DNA of 64,000 bases from Aptenodytes patagonicus (Eukaryota > Chordata > Aves > Sphenisciformes > Spheniscidae). A program made the translations under genes and the position numbers. The notes under the pieces were generated by a model, which saw nothing but the letters and a program-made list of their open reading frames with translations, was not told the origin of the DNA and ran no database searches. Location of the stretch: contig NC_134952.1 in NCBI RefSeq assembly GCF_965638725.1, positions 16,674,028 to 16,738,027 on the forward strand, in the 5' to 3' direction. The stretch's first letter is position 1. Each line of letters opens with the position of its first letter. Positions 11,138 through 25,127 of this stretch are shown in pieces.

Positions 11138-14002
11138 GTACCGGGCGGCGGCGGGAGGGCCGGGCAGCCGCGGCGGGGCGGCAGGGAGCCCGGGCGAGCC
11201 GGCTCCGGAAGGGAGCCCGGGGCGGAAAGGGGGAGACCGGGGCGAGGGGGACGGGAGGAGGACGCAGGGACGTGAGGGGGGGCTCCGCTCCCCTCGTTTC
11301 GCCAGTCGCGGGGAGCCGGGAGGTTTCTCTCTCCCCGCTGCCGGCGCCGGGCGAGGCTGCGCGGCGGTGACAGCCCGGCGAGACCGCGGAGGCAGGGCGG
11401 GGCCCGGCCCGGCCGCTGCCGCTCCGCCGCGCTCGGCGGGCTGAGGGCCGCCGGTGGCTGGCGCGAGGGCACCTGCGCCCCCCGCCCGGTGCGGGGCCAG
11501 ACTGGAAGGAGGCCGTAGGGGTCGGGTCGGGAGGCTGTTGGCAGCGGCCCGCCCCGTGCCCGGCCGCTGCTCCCCGCCCGTTCCGGGTGGCAGGTGGCGG
11601 TGCGGCCGCTTCGGCCGCGCACCCTGGGCTGTGACCGGCCCTCCTCGGTGCGCCGTCGGCTACCCAGGAACGTCGTTTCTTTTCGGGGTGAGAGGAGGGA
11701 GTTTCCTCTTATCGAAGAGGGTAAACGCTCCTTTTCGTGTCAAGAAGGAGTTTCACGTGAAAACATCCCCCTTGCCTACCCGCACTCGCCCGTACCGAGC
11801 GCGGTGTCCCCGGAACAATGAGCCTGACAGCTCCGGCCGGCGCCGCCGGTGCCTCCTCCCCGGGAAGCCCCTTCCCCAGCCTCAAACCTGCCCTCGCACC
11901 CCCTGGGCGTGCTCGGTTGGATGGGTAGAAGTCACCGAAAGTAGATTCAGATGGGAAAGCTGTCAACGTTGTCGCCTTTCCAGGGGTTTTGCCCGAAATT
12001 ACTTGAATTTGTATCCAAAGACAACGCTGTGTTTCAGGTTACCATAGTTCTGCTACCGGTTTTAATCAAGCGGCATAACGATCCCATGTTGAAATGGAAG
12101 TTTACCTTTCTTCCTGGAACAAAATATTCATTGTAAGACATCAGAGAAAAGCAGATCCACGTTAATATTACCTGCTAGTGTATTATAGCTACATCTTGCT
12201 CTGATCATCTACTCGGTTATGAAAGGCTGAAGTTAAATAGGCCTCATCTTAATTTTTATTTCATTCTAGTATTAAATCCTGTCAGTTTTAATCGGTAGAA
12301 CTGGATTTGTGAAGCATTTCTATCAGAACTGGAATCTCACGTTAAGTGTGCCTGCCCAAGAACTGATTTGGATGCATCATGATTAGGAGCTAGTTGTCCT
12401 TAACATCTATAATAACCCTCTTCAAACAAATTCCAAAGCAATTCTCCATCTGTGAGGTGTACAGGAATTTTCTCTCAGTTACAAGTTGTAGGTAAACTTA
12501 AACAGTGCCATGACAGCATAGCTAGCAATATTAGAGGCTTGTAACATTTGGCATTATCTCTTAAGGTTTGTTTCACAATAGAGTGCCTGCCTCTCCCAAA
12601 ATTCCAACCAAAGTATTCAAGTTTTACAACATAATTATCTATAATTATATAGAATGGGATGTTTTCCTGATTACTTGACCAAAAATGGCTTTAGTGGGGT
12701 TTTTTTGTTTGTTTTCTGGGGGGGAGTTGTTATAATTTTATCTTTCTGTCTTCAGAAAGTTCTTTCTAATACATAATGTATTGACATGCTTTAAATTTTT
12801 ACGTTATTGGAATTACAAGCTGAGGGTTGCTTGCAGCTAAGCTTAGAGATAAAAGTAGTGCGTTTTGACTTCACAGAAGAACTGAATTTAGAATATCCCG
12901 CCCCACACACACCGCATTTCTATGTTTTGAGAAAAAGCCTTTCCAAGAAGTCAGATTTGAGAACACTAAAGATAAATACTGTTCTTCACTGTCAGTCAGG
13001 CTCACTGGGTCCACCTCTTGGTAGAATGACAACCACTGTAGGTCACTTTTTAGCACAAGTTGTGGCTTAAGAATAAAAACTTACCATCCTGTAAAATCTT
13101 CCTTCTAAAGACTGCTTACATTTTCATATTGAGGAATATAGTGCACTTGTTAGATACAGAAATACTTCATACCGTGTCTAAATAGGAAAAAAAAAAAAAT
13201 CCTCAACCCCCCCTCCACCCCAGATTCCATCCTGCAGAATTCCACAGATAGTCCCGTTCATTACTCCAGAAATACTTGAGCAGTGGCTTCAGAATAATGC
13301 ATTTTAATGTGGAAATGTTAAGATAGCTCCTTCAAACAGATTCTCTGTACAGTAATCGGTGCTCTTTTTGCTCTTATATGGTAATACTGAGACAACGATA
13401 CTCAAAATACTGGGGGGGGGGGGAATCAATCTGCCATCTGAATTTTAATTTTTAAATTTCTGCTCACTGTAGTGTAATATTACTACTCACTGAGTAGAAA
13501 TTATTATTAGTAGAATAATTATCTTAATTATTATTCTAATTATTATTTTGATAGTAATTTTAAAAATTGACCTCTTTGAAATTCTTGTGTTATTTTTGCA
13601 GAGATCTCACTATATAATACCAAGTAATGTGTGATAAGATGGTCTCAGGGTTTTTTGTAACATGGTTTTACACCCTGGAATTGTTCTACTGAATAGCTTT
13701 AAAGAATGCTAACAATTACTAAAATTATAATCTAAATTGCTTGCACAAGTACTGCAGGGTTTTTTGGGGGGTGTATGGGGGAGTGGGAATTACAATTTTT
13801 TTTACGATGCTGTGTTTTCTTCCTTGCTTCAGTAATTAATTTATATGTTATCAGGAAAGAGTGGTTTATAGAAATCTCTGCGCGTTGATTCCTTGGTGGT
13901 TGGTTGTTTTGGTTTTTTGGTGGTTTTGTGGTGGGTTTTTTTAAAAAGTAGAAAAACATTTCAAGTATTTTCAAAATAATAAAAATGAATCTTTCTTTTT
14001 AG
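11138..14002 (+). other. CPEB2: CPEB2 intron 1
   Basis: The first 600 bases continue the CpG island; then the sequence turns AT-rich. Read-through from exon 1 stays open to a TGA at 11,273, adding 45 codons rich in G and R. G and T homopolymers occur near 13,410 and 13,760. There is an AT-rich, partly palindromic stretch at 13,480-13,560. No gene is seen. Confidence 0.85.
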
Positions 14003-14281
14003 CCTCTTCTGAAGCAGTCGCCCTGGAGCAATCAGAGTAGCGGCTGGAGCACAGGAAATATATCCTGGGGAGGAATGCATGGCAGAGACCATCGTAGAAC
14101 TGGAAACATGGGAATTCCAGGAACTATGAACCAGATCTCTCCTTTGAAGAAGCCCTTTTCTGGTAATGTCATAGCTCCTCCTAAATTTACTCGCTCCACT
14201 CCATCACTGACACCAAAATCGTGGATTGAAGATAATGTTTTCCGAACTGACAACAACAGTAATACTCTCCTTCCTTTGCAG
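14003..14281 (+). CDS. CPEB2: CPEB2 coding exon 2 (codons 475-567)
   Basis: A 279-nt exon between TTTTTAG and GTAAGG, phase 0 to phase 0. It encodes 93 residues starting PLLKQSPWSNQSSGW and ending RTDNNSNTLLPLQ. It carries the CPEB2-4 family blocks SPW(S)xxSSGW, GRDHRR, ISPLKK and TPKSWIEDN. These blocks make this CPEB2 rather than CPEB4, which has different residues after SWMED. The segment is serine- and proline-rich and probably disordered, with several S/T-P sites. Read-through into intron 2 would add VRMVCNWCADSLA and stop. Confidence 0.95.
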
Positions 14282-14811
14282 GTAAGGATGGTATGTAACT
14301 GGTGTGCTGATAGTCTTGCATAGCATTTTGGCTTCATTCATTTTAAAGGAGAATTAAACAGTGGTTACAGCCCTGATACTTGGTTTGAAAATTGTATATT
14401 TCTATATTATTTTTAGTCCTAAATCGCAACTAACCCCAACGTTTTCAATGTATTCAGCAATATATGATTCTCACAGTTAATTAAGAATATTGATGGTCAA
14501 GAAAGATAGAAACCGTAGCCGCTGATGCAGCAATACAGCAAAATACATTTAATCCAGCAAGTATTTTCTGCCTATGGTAATGCTCATATTCTTATAAATC
14601 CCTTTAAAACTCAGGATTTTTTTGTTCGCTTGTCCTTGTACATACGTCTTCTTACTTTTGTAGATGGCTCTGAGTCTTTGTCATGTTCGTCTCTTACTAG
14701 TATTCTAGGCTGACATTTGCTGTTAGTGAGATTTTTTTTCCTCCACGTTATAGCAACTTTTATGTTATGTTTTGGCTGGAAACCCTGTGACTTAGAAGTG
14801 TTAAACAGGAG

Positions 14812-14935
14812 GATGTGTCTTAGAACTAAAGATCTGGGTTCACCTCCTGAATTTTGCCAGTGACATCTTATGTGACTTTAGGTAAGTCACTTAACTCCAG
14901 CCTCAGTTACCTGTTGGTAAAATTTTACTTTTCCC
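14812..14935 (+). repeat. MIR-type SINE remnant
   Basis: The order CTGGGTTCACCTCCTGAATT, TGCCAGTGAC, TTATGTGACTTTAGGTAAGT, CACTTAACTCC, GCCTCAGTTACCTG follows the body of the MIR consensus (tRNA-derived part, then the CORE with GCAAGTCACTTAACCTC and CCTCAGTTTCCTC words). It is an old, diverged copy in sense orientation. Recognition is by motif order, not by search. Confidence 0.75.
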
Positions 14936-17900
14936 ATTCCTGCCTATATTCATTTAGTCGTAACATTTCTTGTTAGCAGAGACCTTTATTTGGATCCCAA
15001 TCTCAGTTGCCATTCTAACAATTTACAGTTTTTGCATGGGTTTCTTGTTACAAGCTTTTTTGCTTGGGCAACTTACCTTAGAAACCATGCATTTTAAAAT
15101 AGAAAGCAGATTACACCATTAATTCTGTACATTCTTTAATTTTCATTACACCTGTCAGCATTGTTTTTTGTCTCACACTGAGCTACTATATTCCAGCGAC
15201 AGTAAAAAAATACAATATGCAGAGAAAATAATTAGAATGTTTCTTTATCTCCACATAAGGCTATTATAGTTGTTTTTTGTTAGGTTTCACACAGAGTAAC
15301 CTAGAGTTTCATTTGTCGTAATTGTGATCATATTTGAGTTTGTACAGCTGTATTTGCATTAATTAGCAAGCTAATCCTTATGTAGCTGCAATAGTGGCAA
15401 AAGGGCGTTCCCTGGGACCAGATTTCCCACTAGAGTTCCTGTTTTTCTTACCATTTTGCTGGTGGAGTTCCATTTGGCACAAGAGGCCATGTCCTGACTC
15501 TATCCAGGTGAGCTCTGATACTTGAAGTATTCTTGAGGCTAGTGGTGACTTTTAGACATACCTAAATTCTGCTCCAAGTGTATGCATTGGACCTGAAAAC
15601 TCAAGAGGATTTGCCTGTACTGTGAAGACCTGTTCCATTAAGTAGCCTTGCTAGCTGGAATATCACAGTTGAATAATTTTTGTGTGGGTGGAAATACAGG
15701 TGAAAAAGGTGCCATTCTTTATGTATTCAACCTGATCTGTTAAGGAAAACAGGTTACAGATGGGTAATGCTTTGCAGTGGAGGGCTCCAAAAATAGTTGA
15801 AAGTAAACACTGAAATGTCTCCCGAAGATGTTAGCCTAAGGAGTAGGGTTAAAAATATTAATGCCGTCATACATTGAAACTGCAGTGACGTATACGTTGG
15901 AATTCATATGCAGCTAAGCACAAGTTGTGAATATGTTTACTCATTCAGTATGCCTTACAAGTCAGTATGACTATTACTTTGAACTTTCAGAAGTTTCTAC
16001 AGCAGTCACCTAATATAGGTGAACTCATTTTATGTCTAAACAAAAGTCTTGTGCATTCAAACTAGAATCTAAATAATTTCTATCTAGTAGGGTAGAAAAA
16101 AAAATCCTTGCAATTTAACTTTATAATAAATTACATTAACGTTTCCATTTGGGAGTTGGTTTTTGGTTCTTTTTGTGGTGGATGTTAGTTTGGTTTTGTT
16201 TGGGGTTTTTTTTTGAAGAGAATGTCAAAGTGAGAAGGTGGGCACACTTAATTGTTGTTGGTCTTATCTGTGAGCACCAGAGCCACCAATTAGATAGACC
16301 TGTTTGGCTATATTTATGCTGTAGATCTATCTATGCTTAAATCTCCCTTGCATGTATAAAGTCATAGTTCCAGAACACAGTAAAAATAATGCTATTTGAA
16401 GGGTTGCAGTGTTATCTACTGCTATTGTGGAAACACTAGATGTTTCCATAAATTACTCTGCTACACTGAAATCACGTTCTTATTTTTCAGTTATTATACT
16501 ATTATTATATGCTTAATTCCTTGTGATGACTGTTACGTTTTGCAAGTCATAATGAAAAAATTAAATAAAGCTTGGAGCTCGTGCTTCTTTTCATCAGGAC
16601 TTGTGTTGGCAATTGCGATGCTGTCAAACACCCATCTTGCTAATTTGTACTGTGCTTGTCTCCTTCCATAAAAGGCTGAGGTATTTAGATTGAGGATTCT
16701 TAAAGATACAGTAGCAATTTCAGAAGATACTCAAAAATAGCAGTAATTAAATTTTGTGCCATTTGGAAAGTCTTATATGAAAGCATTTATGTGTACATAG
16801 AAGTTACCTATTTCTTCCAACCTTCCACAGAGCAGACACATCTTAGCATGCATGTTGAATACATACTGCATCATTCACAATTTTGCAGAATACTTTTCTG
16901 CATGATCATGCATCTTTGTTTTAACTGCAGTAATCATTTTGTATGACAGGGGACAAAGCACCTCTCCTCTGAACTTTAGCTAGCTCAAGCTTAGCAAATG
17001 AAAACAGGTTAGAAAAGCCAGTGTCCTCACTGACTAACTTTCTGTAGATCATTAATGTTCTGCTACCATTTTTAAAATGCTATATATTTTTTTGCTAAAC
17101 CCAAATGGCATTCAGCAGTGTCAGCTGCTCATCCAGTTTCTGTAAAACATGTACCTAATGCAAACAAGATAAGCCCACGGAGGAATCATATACAAATTCA
17201 AAGCTTTTCCCTTCCGTGAAACTTATTTATTCTTTGGTGTTTGCATTGATGGATGGTCCCCAGTATAGAACTGACATCAATTCTGATGAAGATAATGTTT
17301 GTTGGCATTAAACTAATATAGCAGTGACAATGAATGTCATTACTGATAACTGAATAACTAATTATGTGTATTACTTAAAGGGATGAAAGCAGATTTTCTG
17401 TACTTCATAGTAAAAACTGAAACATATCCCCTGTGAAGTTGAATTCACAGCGGCCACATCAGTTACAGCAAAGCTGCTTTGCTTACAGCAGTTATGAAGG
17501 ACATGGCTCAGGGGAATTTTCCAAAGTTCAAGAGTTTTATTTTGTTTTTAAATAAAGGTAGTTAAACCTCATGGCAACACTGATTTAAACATGAGCAAAT
17601 TAAGCCAATAGCCAAGTTTTTCTTATGTGACTCACTGTAAGAAGCTTTTTTTTCCTCCCTCAGATTTTTAAGATAACACAAACTACATCAAATAAAGTTC
17701 TTTCATAGACAAGATTATGTCTACAAGTTTAAGTTCTGCCACACTGCTTGAACCATTATAGGTACTTCATAGAGGGAAGGGATTGTTGCCTTGTACCGGA
17801 ATCATTAAGGAACAACTAGAAATCTTGTCAGGTATTCACACCATCTAAATTAAGCATTTAATTGAGGAGCCTATTTCTCTCTCCTTAGAGACAACCTAGG

Positions 17901-20900
17901 CTCCTTATTTAGATAATCTAATTCTCTAGAAGAACCTACCTGGCACCACTGACCATATGCAGCCCCTGGGATTCCAGTTCACGCACTTACGTTGCATGTC
18001 AAGAAGTCAAACAATATGAATATTGTCTCTTATTCCCTGATCTAAAGTACAAAAAAAATGAATATAGGATGCAAACAAAAAATATATTTCTAACCCCAGA
18101 TACTGTTTTTTCAAAAAAAAAACCATGCTTCAGGCATTTCTGTGGCCAAAACGCAAGCACAGAAATCAGTGTTTTGTATATTCATTTTTTTTTCATTTAT
18201 ATTCCTTGGATGAGGAAAATAATTAACCATTTCCAATTTTATTTTTTTAAACTGCTGTGTCTGCTAACCCTATTTTGATTGCAAGCTTAATGTTTCTTAG
18301 TATCTTGCAAGTAGGCTTACTGAAGCCTGTTATAATAGTTTAATAATACACTTCAGTGTTTAACTTTTCATTCTAGTAAAAACACTGCATTCTATGAATG
18401 TGAATTTAGTTTCTGTCTCTTTTGAGTTAAGGAAATACACTGCATGTCTGTGTGTTTTTCACCGTGATTTGTCCTTCCTGTTTGTTCAAACAAACAGTAC
18501 GTGCAATGTTTGTGGTCCTAAAAGCTGAGCTTTATTATTCTACGTTTGAATATAGCTCTCCAGCTGGGGATTTGTATGGTAAGGTACCATCTCTCACAAA
18601 TGCAGATTTTTCTTTTTATTTTTGAAACGTGCTAAAGTTTTCAAAGAAAACAAAATGCTTGCAAAGCAAAATGAGTTTTAAGATTGTACTTCACAACAGG
18701 TGTTAGTTTTAGATATTTAATTTAAACTGCTGTCATGTTGCTTCCGTCTACAATGACTTCCATTCAGAGGATTTCAGATTCTCAATATTACAGTTTTAGT
18801 AGTTTAATAAATGTACCTTAACAGTTTAAATGACTAATCTAGATGATACACATACCAGTCAATACTAGATGAAGAACAAGTTGCTGAAGTTGGGTTCTTA
18901 GTGCCATGTTTAGAATCCTAAATAGGTGGCCTGTTTCTTCAGAAGTGCTGAGTGTGTTTGGCAGCTCATGTTAAACTTGAAGGCATTGGGAGTATCTAGC
19001 TGCTAAGTTCTCTTAGTCTTCAGACTAGTGTAATTGTCCAAACACTGATTTATAAGCCAGGCTTTACCATTTTATTTTTACTAAGGCAATACCTGCAACA
19101 GAACAGTGTCTTCAGGATTTTTAATGCAGTAGATTGATTACCTGGGGCTGATTAAATAACATACAAAAACAGATACTCGAGTCTGAGGACCATACAGGGG
19201 ATATCTGTAACTGGACAAAATGGTCTACTGCCATACTTTTAACTTCAGGATCAAGACCTTTGAGTAAATAGTATTGGGAGCTGCACAAATGAACGATTCA
19301 AAGGAATCAATTAGCTGAAAGTTTGTGAAGCTCACCATACAGATGTTTTTATGACTTTTTATGAACTAAGTGTTCTCTCCTACTGTTAAAATTTGCTTCA
19401 GTTATACAGCTCATTCTATTAATGCAAGTCAAAGTCAGAATTAGGAAAAGTCAACAAAATACTTAGCAGCTGTGATAGTATAGCAATGATGTATACACTA
19501 AGTAGTGTACCTCACCTCATTCTGTCTGCCAAAGCACGGTTGTTCTCTAAAGTGAAAATGAGTATGTTCTCACCTAAGATCTATCCAAGAGTACACTTGC
19601 CGTATCATCTGATGTATTTGCATTTAAGTACTCAAGACTGTATAGATATTTCTAGATGGGGGGTGGGGTGGTGAAGAGGGTAAAAAAGTCCCAAAAAGAA
19701 ACCAAAACTTGAATAACAACTTCCCCTTCAAATGTCTAATTGTTCCTTTAGTTATTTTGTTGAAGCTATTCATACACAAATCTTCTAGACTTGCCTCATA
19801 AGTCAATCTTGCCAAGCCTTTAATCATCTCCATAATGAGTCTGGTTTGGTTCCAGTTTATGAATGTGTATTGCTGAGCTGAAGTACTCCAGTATGGGTAC
19901 AGTACATGCTGTTGGGATTTTTTTTGTTTGTTTTTAAATGCTTATGTAGTTGGGAAGTAGGTGTGTCTTTGCCACAGGACCTGTTCTCGGTGCATTTTAG
20001 GCTGAATTTAGCTAGCTTATGTAGCTGATTGTGTCATTTTAACTTTAAAACACTTTTGTTGTCAGGTTGACCATTCACAGATGTCTACCAGATATTATAG
20101 TTCATCTTTACCACTAATGACACCATGGAAAGTAACCAAGCAATTTCATGTGTCTACTTTAAGCCTTCCTCCTTGCTTTTTTATAGAGCTAAAATTGTAG
20201 TTGTTACGGGTTTTCATACTAAGTTTCTCATTTACACTAGTTATGGTTTCAACAAGAGGCTTATGATTATAGTATGTCTTCACTAAAATGAGAATGACTT
20301 GAAGTTTAGATGTTAGCAAAGATGATATTTTAGAATATATAATGTACTTAATTGTTAGGTTATTACTGCTAACATAACACTGAATACTATATTTAGGTAC
20401 TTTAAGTCTGTGAACACTTTATTATTAAGCCAGCTGTCACTTTCTAGTCTTAGAACACATTTTTATTCAGGTCAGTTTTAAGGCGAAAGAATGGAACTTG
20501 TTAACATTTTAGTTTGGGAAGTGATTTTAAAAAAAAGTTTCTTAAATTGACCTTTTAAAAAATTCAGTTAATTCAGCAAGGTCAAAGCTACAGAATCTTT
20601 TTTGCAACTTGCTAAGACCATACTCGAAACTGACTAGAAGTTTTATGATTTTTGTTTCCAGCCTCCATCGGATGGTGCTACATTTCTTTAGAATATGAAG
20701 GGATGTGTAAAGGAGCATATTTTAAAGATACTTGCATTTACTGAATTTAATACTTATGTTAGAAGTCTAATTTTTTTACTCCAAGTAGTTCTACAGATCA
20801 GTAGTTTAAAGAATGCATCCAAAATTCAATGTTGTTTAACTTCTTAACTATGAACATCTATTTCTAGTGTTTGTGGTTAAAGATTAGCAAAATTGCATTC

Positions 20901-21781
20901 ACTGTTTAATAGTTTCTGTCCTTGTATTTGCTTTATGCGTAAATGACAATATATAAGCTTTGACATGTGACTGCGCTGAGTTTCTGCAAATGCTTGAACA
21001 GGATAATCTTTGCATAAATTGCATGGATATATTTGGAAGTCCTAAATAGATTGTGCCAAGAAAAATGATTTGTCCAACAATTGAGTGCTGAAACTTACTC
21101 TTCAGGGAAAGCTGCCTTCCTCCCATTCATTCCACATTTAGACGTATGGGGGCAGGACCTCTGAAGTGCACACTCTGTAGATGTATTTTGAATGACATTG
21201 TCAAAGTCCTTCTAGCACTAACTGTATTCTATGGGTAGGATACTTCATGCTTCTCCTATATTGTGTAAATTTGTAAAAAGTCAGAAATAATTATCACTTT
21301 CCTGTAAACTTTCTTACATAGTCTTAACTATTAAATTGAGGTGCCAATTTGTCACTTAGCCATATACCTCTGAATCTGTAGGCAGTTATACTAAAACCAC
21401 ATTTTCAATTCTGCTGTGTATGAAAGCAGATGTGATTCTGGTATTGGAAATGTAGGTCAAGCAGGATTCAAAATTTTATACAGTTAAAAAGAAATAAAAA
21501 GCTAGTGTGAGAATTCATAGTGCTTGGGAGAAGTTAACTATCAGCTCTGGGAGAAAAAACTAGCATTATGTTGTGACATTCTGCTGAGAGATGGACCTTC
21601 TGACACAGCAAGAGTTCACTTGCTTCTTAGCACAGCACAGAACTGATGAGTCACAGAGGTGAGGGAAATGCAAAATATTTTACAGGAGTTCAGCCTTGAC
21701 AAAAGCAGCTTTTGGAGTCAGGATGATACAAAACTTGTATTAACATATACGCTTATGTATCAGTGCCTTTGTACTACTGAT

Positions 21782-22002
21782 TATCTTGAGTTTCATTATT
21801 TTAACACGGTTGATAAGCAGTTATCTTCTAAAAAAAACCTGGAACTACATTTAAAACAACATGGAAATAGTTCTAATTCTTGGGACTATTTCCGTGTTGG
21901 TTTAGAAGTAGTTCCAGGGGTTTTTTTAGAAGATAACTGCTTATCAACCATGTTGAAATAATGAAACTCTAGATAGTCCCAAGAATTAGGACTATTTCCA
22001 TG
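21782..22002. repeat. long near-perfect inverted repeat (84-bp arms, 13-nt loop) with extra inverted loop copy
   Basis: The left arm 21788-21871 and right arm 21885-21969 are inverted copies. By hand alignment they differ at 7 substitutions and one single-base indel over 85 columns (about 91% identity). The loop is TCTAATTCTTGGG (21872-21884), and a weaker match extends outward (TATCT at 21782). Directly behind the right arm, 21973-22002 is an inverted copy of the inner arm plus loop (about 29 of 30 bases match). On the CPEB2 pre-mRNA this would fold into a hairpin with a stem of about 85 bp. It could be a palindromic MITE, a template-switch product, or a hairpin RNA source. No known family was recognised. 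Confidence 0.9.
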
Positions 22003-25000
22003 TGCATGGAAAACTATCTAAACCAATCATGTTCAGTGGTAGTACTACTCGTGCTTGTCCCAAAGATGAAGGAAAATCACAGCGGAAGCTTTCCGCTCGA
22101 GTAGAGCGTGCTGTAGTAGAACTGTCCCCTTTCAAAGCGTTGTGGATTTTTTTTTGTACAGCAGAAGTTTCTAGAAAATCTTTGCTGATATCACGTACAT
22201 TATTGAAATACTTTCAAGTTCTGCTTTGAAATGAAAGCTTCACATTTGCATAGATGGTAACTATGCTTTTTAAAGATATGATGTACATATTTGGGGAGCA
22301 CAAAGCGGTGTTTCTAGCATTATAGAGCCTAGTTGCACAAAGGTTTAAAATGAACCTTGTACCCAAAGAATGACTTACTCCTTTTGAGATTAGCTAAATT
22401 TCAGATAATGTTGCTTTATAGTATGTCCTTCACTAGTGTGAATTGGAATAGATGTTAAAAGTTTGAAGCACTGATTACCTAGATATTACCCAAGCTCACA
22501 AGTGGATAGTGTGATGTGGGTAGTAAGATAGCAGAATACAATTCCCATATTTAAATCCTGCTTTACTTTAGTGTATTCACAACCTTTTTATATTGTATGG
22601 TGCATGCCTATTGCATGTTTCCACTGCCAGAAATGAAGTAGTACAATTCAAAGAAACCTCTTTTTTTTTAGCTTTATAGACATGAACTTTCTAAGGTATA
22701 AAGAGGATGGGCAAAGTTTGTCTTCTGCTTCCAGCAGCGCAAGACCTTTCACTTTGGATACACAAAACTTGCAAAACAGAATGATGCAAGGGTGAAGTTA
22801 TAATCATTGCACCATGTCAGCCAGTGCAGCAGTTTACAAATGAATCACAAACGCATGTTACATGTTTCACTTTTCCATTTCTCTGTAAGATCCATGACCA
22901 AGTGGGCCAGTATTAGGAATTAACCATGATGGAGCCCTTTCTTACAGGCTTCTGCTCTCCAGAGCAAAATTAAGTCTGCAGTGATGACTGTTTGCTAGAT
23001 AGTCATGTGTTATCTCAACATATATGTATATAGCAATGATCAAAAAATAAATAAGACAATCTTATTTAGTGAGCCTGTAACAAAGATGAAGTGTGACACA
23101 TACAGTTCAGTCCAGTTTTTACCAATACTAGTTCTCTTCCCCTATCAGCTACAGAGGTAGCAAAGCATGTTTTCTGTTTACTCAGCATTGGTTTTTGCAA
23201 GAACACTTACTCCCTACCAAGTACTGACTTCAGCTGAATTTAAGACTTCATTAAAAATCCTGATAAGATACCTTCTGAATGCTAGGGGACAGTAGGGAAC
23301 CGATCCAGCTTTGTCACTGCTTACACCTTCTATAGAGAGCAAGTTTGCTATAGTAAGCAGGTTCTTTTCATTGTGCTATTGAGAAACAAACCTGCAAGGG
23401 CATGGAAGCAGATTAGTCACTTCAGTTTCATTCTGCTGCTTCTCAGGACAGCTAGTGAACTGAATGAAAGCCAGCCAGTCCCAAAATAAGGCTGCTGTGA
23501 ACTAAAATAGTACTGGCGACCTGCTGGCACTCAAACCGGATTGAAGATCACCTCGCAAAGTGTCAGCGGCATTTGGTCTGGGACATGGCAGGTGACAACA
23601 GAAACCTACTTTTTTGATTTATCATTAAAGTTATCTAAAGGCTTCAAAAAAAAAAAGATCCTATCAAATGAACATAGCAGATTGCTTGTGCAACAGGAAG
23701 CCATTACTCTTTATAGTTGTTTGAGGGAGAGGGAGCTGAAAAAAAGGCTTCTCCCTCTTCATCCCAATGTTGTATCAAGTTGACTAAACTTTCTAAGAAA
23801 GATGAAAGTAAAATCTTAGTTTCATCATGGCTTGTTTTGCAAAGCTGTTGATGAGTCACAGTTTCTGACTCAGAAAACCTCTATTTCAAAGCTTGTTTTT
23901 TCACTCCCCAAACATGAAGAATACCTGCTTGCTGAGGGACGTAGCTTGAAATCAATCTATTTTCTGCTGAACTGTCATGGAAAGTCACAGTGAGTGTGGG
24001 TCAGATACCTTCTGTCCCATTATATATATGCTAAGTGGATGGCTGAATCTTTATTGAATTTTAATGGTCATGGGATGTGTGTGGTGTATTTCATCCTACT
24101 CTGTTGAGTTACTGCAGTGCAACCAGAGAGTAGACAACAGTAAAATTAAGGCATGATTACAGGATTCCTTTAAGTGCAATACAGTCCAGCCCAGAAGCCT
24201 TGCAAGTAGAAGGGATTAAGATTTTACGCAAACTATTTTCAGTCTCTGATGGTATCCCAGAAAGACCAAAGAAGTTAGAAGTCATCTTTTTTTCTGTCTT
24301 TGTAACTTGGGTGTGTTAGAAAATGTGTGAGAAAATGTCTTAGTTGAGCATAAAATCAGTGAAAACATTTATGATTTATTACAGTAACTTTTAATATCTT
24401 CAGTGAAAATATTTGTAAGGTATTATGGTAATTCTTATTAATCTTCATGTGCAAAAAAATTGTTCTCTATGAGGCTGATAATCTATTAGTAAGCTTTGTG
24501 ACATTTTCTTTTCGTAGTTTAGCTTTAATTTTCCAACCTTTAACCATTTAGTGCTGACCGTTTGTAACTCAAGTCTTTGTATGCAAAGGGTCTCAGATTA
24601 ATCACCCAGAAGCCAGAAGTGCAGTCTCAGCAGGGGGCTGAGGGCCCATGCGAGGTACTTAGCCAAGCACCAAGAAAATGCTTTCTTTGATATGAGGTGA
24701 CTGTCCTTCTTGTCTTGTAGTTCCCCACCTTACTCACTGTTTAACTTCTGCATGAAATGAAATTGAGCTCTTACAGACATGAGTCTCCTTCATTAAACAG
24801 CCTAATGCTTAACTCTGCTGTAGATCACTAGAACTGATTCAAGCAGTTCTTCTGAAGGAAACAGGCAATCACAGGCTATGAAAGTGCATACACAGAAGAG
24901 TTCTTTACAGTGCATCTCTAGTTTTATATTTAGATGCTATTAAATTTACTGTTAAAAATCAGGTCTTACTGTTAATAAATTCAGGTATCTTAAGCTTTTG

Positions 25001-25127
25001 TATCACTGTCCCTTTCCAGAGTGTCTGAGCGTACAGCCTTTAGAAGGCACCTTTGTCTTCCTATCAAGTTTCCTGTTAAAAAGTACAGAATTTGTATTCC
25101 ACTACTAAGGATTTTGTTCTCTTTTAG

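Larger units (their letters stand above)
14282..25127 (+). other. CPEB2: CPEB2 intron 2
   Basis: An AT-rich intron of about 10.8 kb. It contains a MIR-type SINE remnant (14,812-14,935) and a striking long inverted repeat (21,782-22,002), listed separately. The rest is apparently single copy. I looked by eye for a cassette exon here, as reported for mammalian CPEB2, and found no convincing one. Confidence 0.8.

Noticed and set aside
14282-25127. Counterpart of the alternative exon of about 90 nt I recall between these exons in mammalian CPEB2
   Set aside because: Scanning by eye found no stretch with matching coding content and both splice sites; it may still exist and need an alignment.
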